Of a stretch of DNA of 6,934 nt, positions 6,265 to 6,934 are shown piece by piece. The stretch is from Gammaproteobacteria bacterium (GTDB lineage: Bacteria; Pseudomonadota; Gammaproteobacteria; HK1). Below the pieces are notes generated by a model. The model searched no databases and was not told where the DNA came from. It saw only the letters and a list, made by a program, of their open reading frames with translations. Location: positions 1-6,934 of the forward strand of contig JABDQX010000020.1 of the NCBI GenBank assembly GCA_013042035.1, written 5' to 3'. The position numbers were made by a program, and so were the translations under genes. The first letter of the stretch is position 1. The number at the start of each line of letters is the position of its first letter.

Positions 6265-6732
6265 ATGAAAATCGACATCACAAAACAAGAATACCGCGTG
6301 CTCGTGGACATGCTGGAGATGGCCAATTGGGTCATGAACGCCCATGCTACCTGGGACAAGGAAGAAACGGGAAAATATATTACCCTGATGCAAAAGCTAT
6401 ACGCCCACGCCAAAGACATGGGATGCGGGGATATCATCGGGTACGATGAAAAGCTGGACGGTTATTTCGCCGCCACGGACTATGAAGAAGACGGCAGCCA
6501 CAGACAGTTCATCGAGGCATTCGAGGAAGATTCCTTTTGGGACGAGTTATCGCACAAACTGGCTTTCCGCGACCTGATTCAACAGGAAGGAGAAGAGGCC
6601 CTGGAGAAGATGGACTTCATGGAGCGGGCCACGAAACTGACGGAGTTCCTGTCCTGGTACGAAGAAGAGTTCAGCGATAACGGCCTTGCCAACGTCAGGG
6701 TGGTAAAGGAGCAATCCAGCAAAGTCAATTGA
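6265..6732 (+). CDS. Unrecognised small acidic soluble protein
   Basis: I do not recognise this 155-residue protein. It has no signal peptide or membrane helix. It looks mostly alpha-helical and is clearly acidic, with clusters such as DYEEDG (72-77), EAFEEDSFWDE (84-94) and WYEEEFSDN (131-139). It is rich in Met and aromatic residues in the first half (MLEMANWVMNAH, 16-27). The Cys54 in DMGCGD is single. These traits suit a cytoplasmic helical or protein-binding factor, but no catalytic motif is visible. It follows speE by 58 bp on the same strand, so it could be read from the polyamine operon or from its own TATAAT. No Shine-Dalgarno sequence precedes the ATG at 6265. Starts at Met16 or Met20 would discard a plausible N-terminal strand (MKIDITKQEYRVL). 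The frame has no internal interruption. Confidence 0.75.
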   Translation: MKIDITKQEYRVLVDMLEMANWVMNAHATWDKEETGKYITLMQKLYAHAKDMGCGDIIGYDEKLDGYFAATDYEEDGSHRQFIEAFEEDSFWDELSHKLAFRDLIQQEGEEALEKMDFMERATKLTEFLSWYEEEFSDNGLANVRVVKEQSSKVN

Positions 6733-6748
6733 TCCCCCTGGGGGAATC
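6731..6748 (+). terminator. Small GC hairpin after the unknown gene, weak terminator candidate
   Basis: GATCCCC and GGGGAATC form a stem with a one-base bulge and a tight loop directly at the stop codon (6730-6732). No T-run follows, so it is a poor intrinsic terminator on its own. Confidence 0.3.
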
Positions 6749-6750
6749 AC

Positions 6751-6785
6751 TAAAAGCGTGTCTGGAAATCCCCGGTACGCTCTAG
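6751..6785. mobile_element. Collapsed 29-bp relative of the 3960-4142 element
   Basis: Positions 6754-6776 (AAGCGTGTCTGGAAATCCCCGGT) resemble the terminal repeat of the element at 3960-4142 and are followed directly by ACGCTC (6777-6782), the matching outer end. It is flanked by TAA (6751-6753) and TAG (6783-6785). The hairpin interior is missing, as expected for a copy that lost its centre by deletion. Confidence 0.6.
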
Positions 6786-6816
6786 TGCCGCGTTCCATCT
6801 TATTTTTAAGTGTTCA

Positions 6817-6912
6817 GAGCCCGAGAAACGCGCCAAGGCAAGGCACAGCCTGCAGGGAATAGCGAGCTATTTCCAAGGGCTGTAACGCCGCCTTGGTGTG
6901 TTTATAGGGCTC
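6817..6912. repeat. 96-bp imperfect hairpin repeat with TAGCGAGCTA centre
   Basis: The arms (6817-6863 and 6866-6912) are exactly symmetric about 6864.5. The outer parts GAGCCC...CCAAGGC pair with GCCTTGG...GGGCTC, and the centre is ATAGC-GA-GCTAT. The middle of the arms pairs only after a one-base shift. No protein is encoded. It shares its central TAGCGAGCTA with the 3960-4142 element, but its arms differ. It may belong to a larger element that continues past the right edge. If transcribed it would form a strong hairpin and could end or stabilise transcripts. Confidence 0.65.
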
Positions 6913-6934
6913 CCTTCGGGCGAGGCAAAAAGCG

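Overview
The window looks like a piece of a proteobacterial, most likely gammaproteobacterial, chromosome. The evidence is the rnfG-rnfE gene order, a fold-type III (eukaryote-like) ornithine decarboxylase followed by a bacterial spermidine synthase, and intergenic spaces filled with hairpin-type repeats. The species cannot be named from sequence alone. The density of palindromic repeats and one large eroded-looking repeat protein suggest a genome with active or recently active small mobile elements.

Layout. Positions 1-1013 (minus strand) hold the end of an rnf operon: rnfG (FMN-carrying subunit) and the first 97 codons of rnfE, which runs off the left edge. The rnfD gene that normally precedes rnfG is absent. 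In its place is about 300 bp without a recognisable gene, containing palindromic AT-rich sequence. Positions 1213-3959 (plus strand) carry an 878-codon open frame with one clear cadherin-like/tandem-repeat adhesin domain and a long unrecognised remainder. Its true 5' end may lie in another frame, because a short upstream ORF reads like the start of the same kind of domain. Positions 3960-4142 hold a long-palindrome, MITE-like element with perfect 15-bp terminal inverted repeats, flanked by TAA on both sides; the left TAA is the stop codon of the repeat protein. Positions 4187-6206 hold a two-gene polyamine operon: ornithine decarboxylase (putrescine from ornithine) and spermidine synthase (spermidine from putrescine and decarboxylated S-adenosylmethionine). 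Positions 6265-6732 encode an unrecognised 155-residue acidic protein with a -10-like TATAAT so close to its ATG that a leaderless transcript is possible. Positions 6733-6934 are non-coding repeat DNA: a collapsed 29-bp relative of the 3960-4142 element and a separate 96-bp imperfect hairpin with the same TAGCGAGCTA centre.

How the genes work together. Rnf is a membrane ion-pumping complex linking ferredoxin and NADH; RnfG carries covalent FMN and RnfE is an integral membrane subunit. SpeC and SpeE catalyse two steps of spermidine synthesis; the AdoMet decarboxylase they need is not in the window. No functional link is visible between the rnf genes, the repeat protein and the polyamine genes. 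No convincing new system was found. The most unusual items are the repeat protein with its probable 5' frame break, the split rnf operon and the two related hairpin element families.
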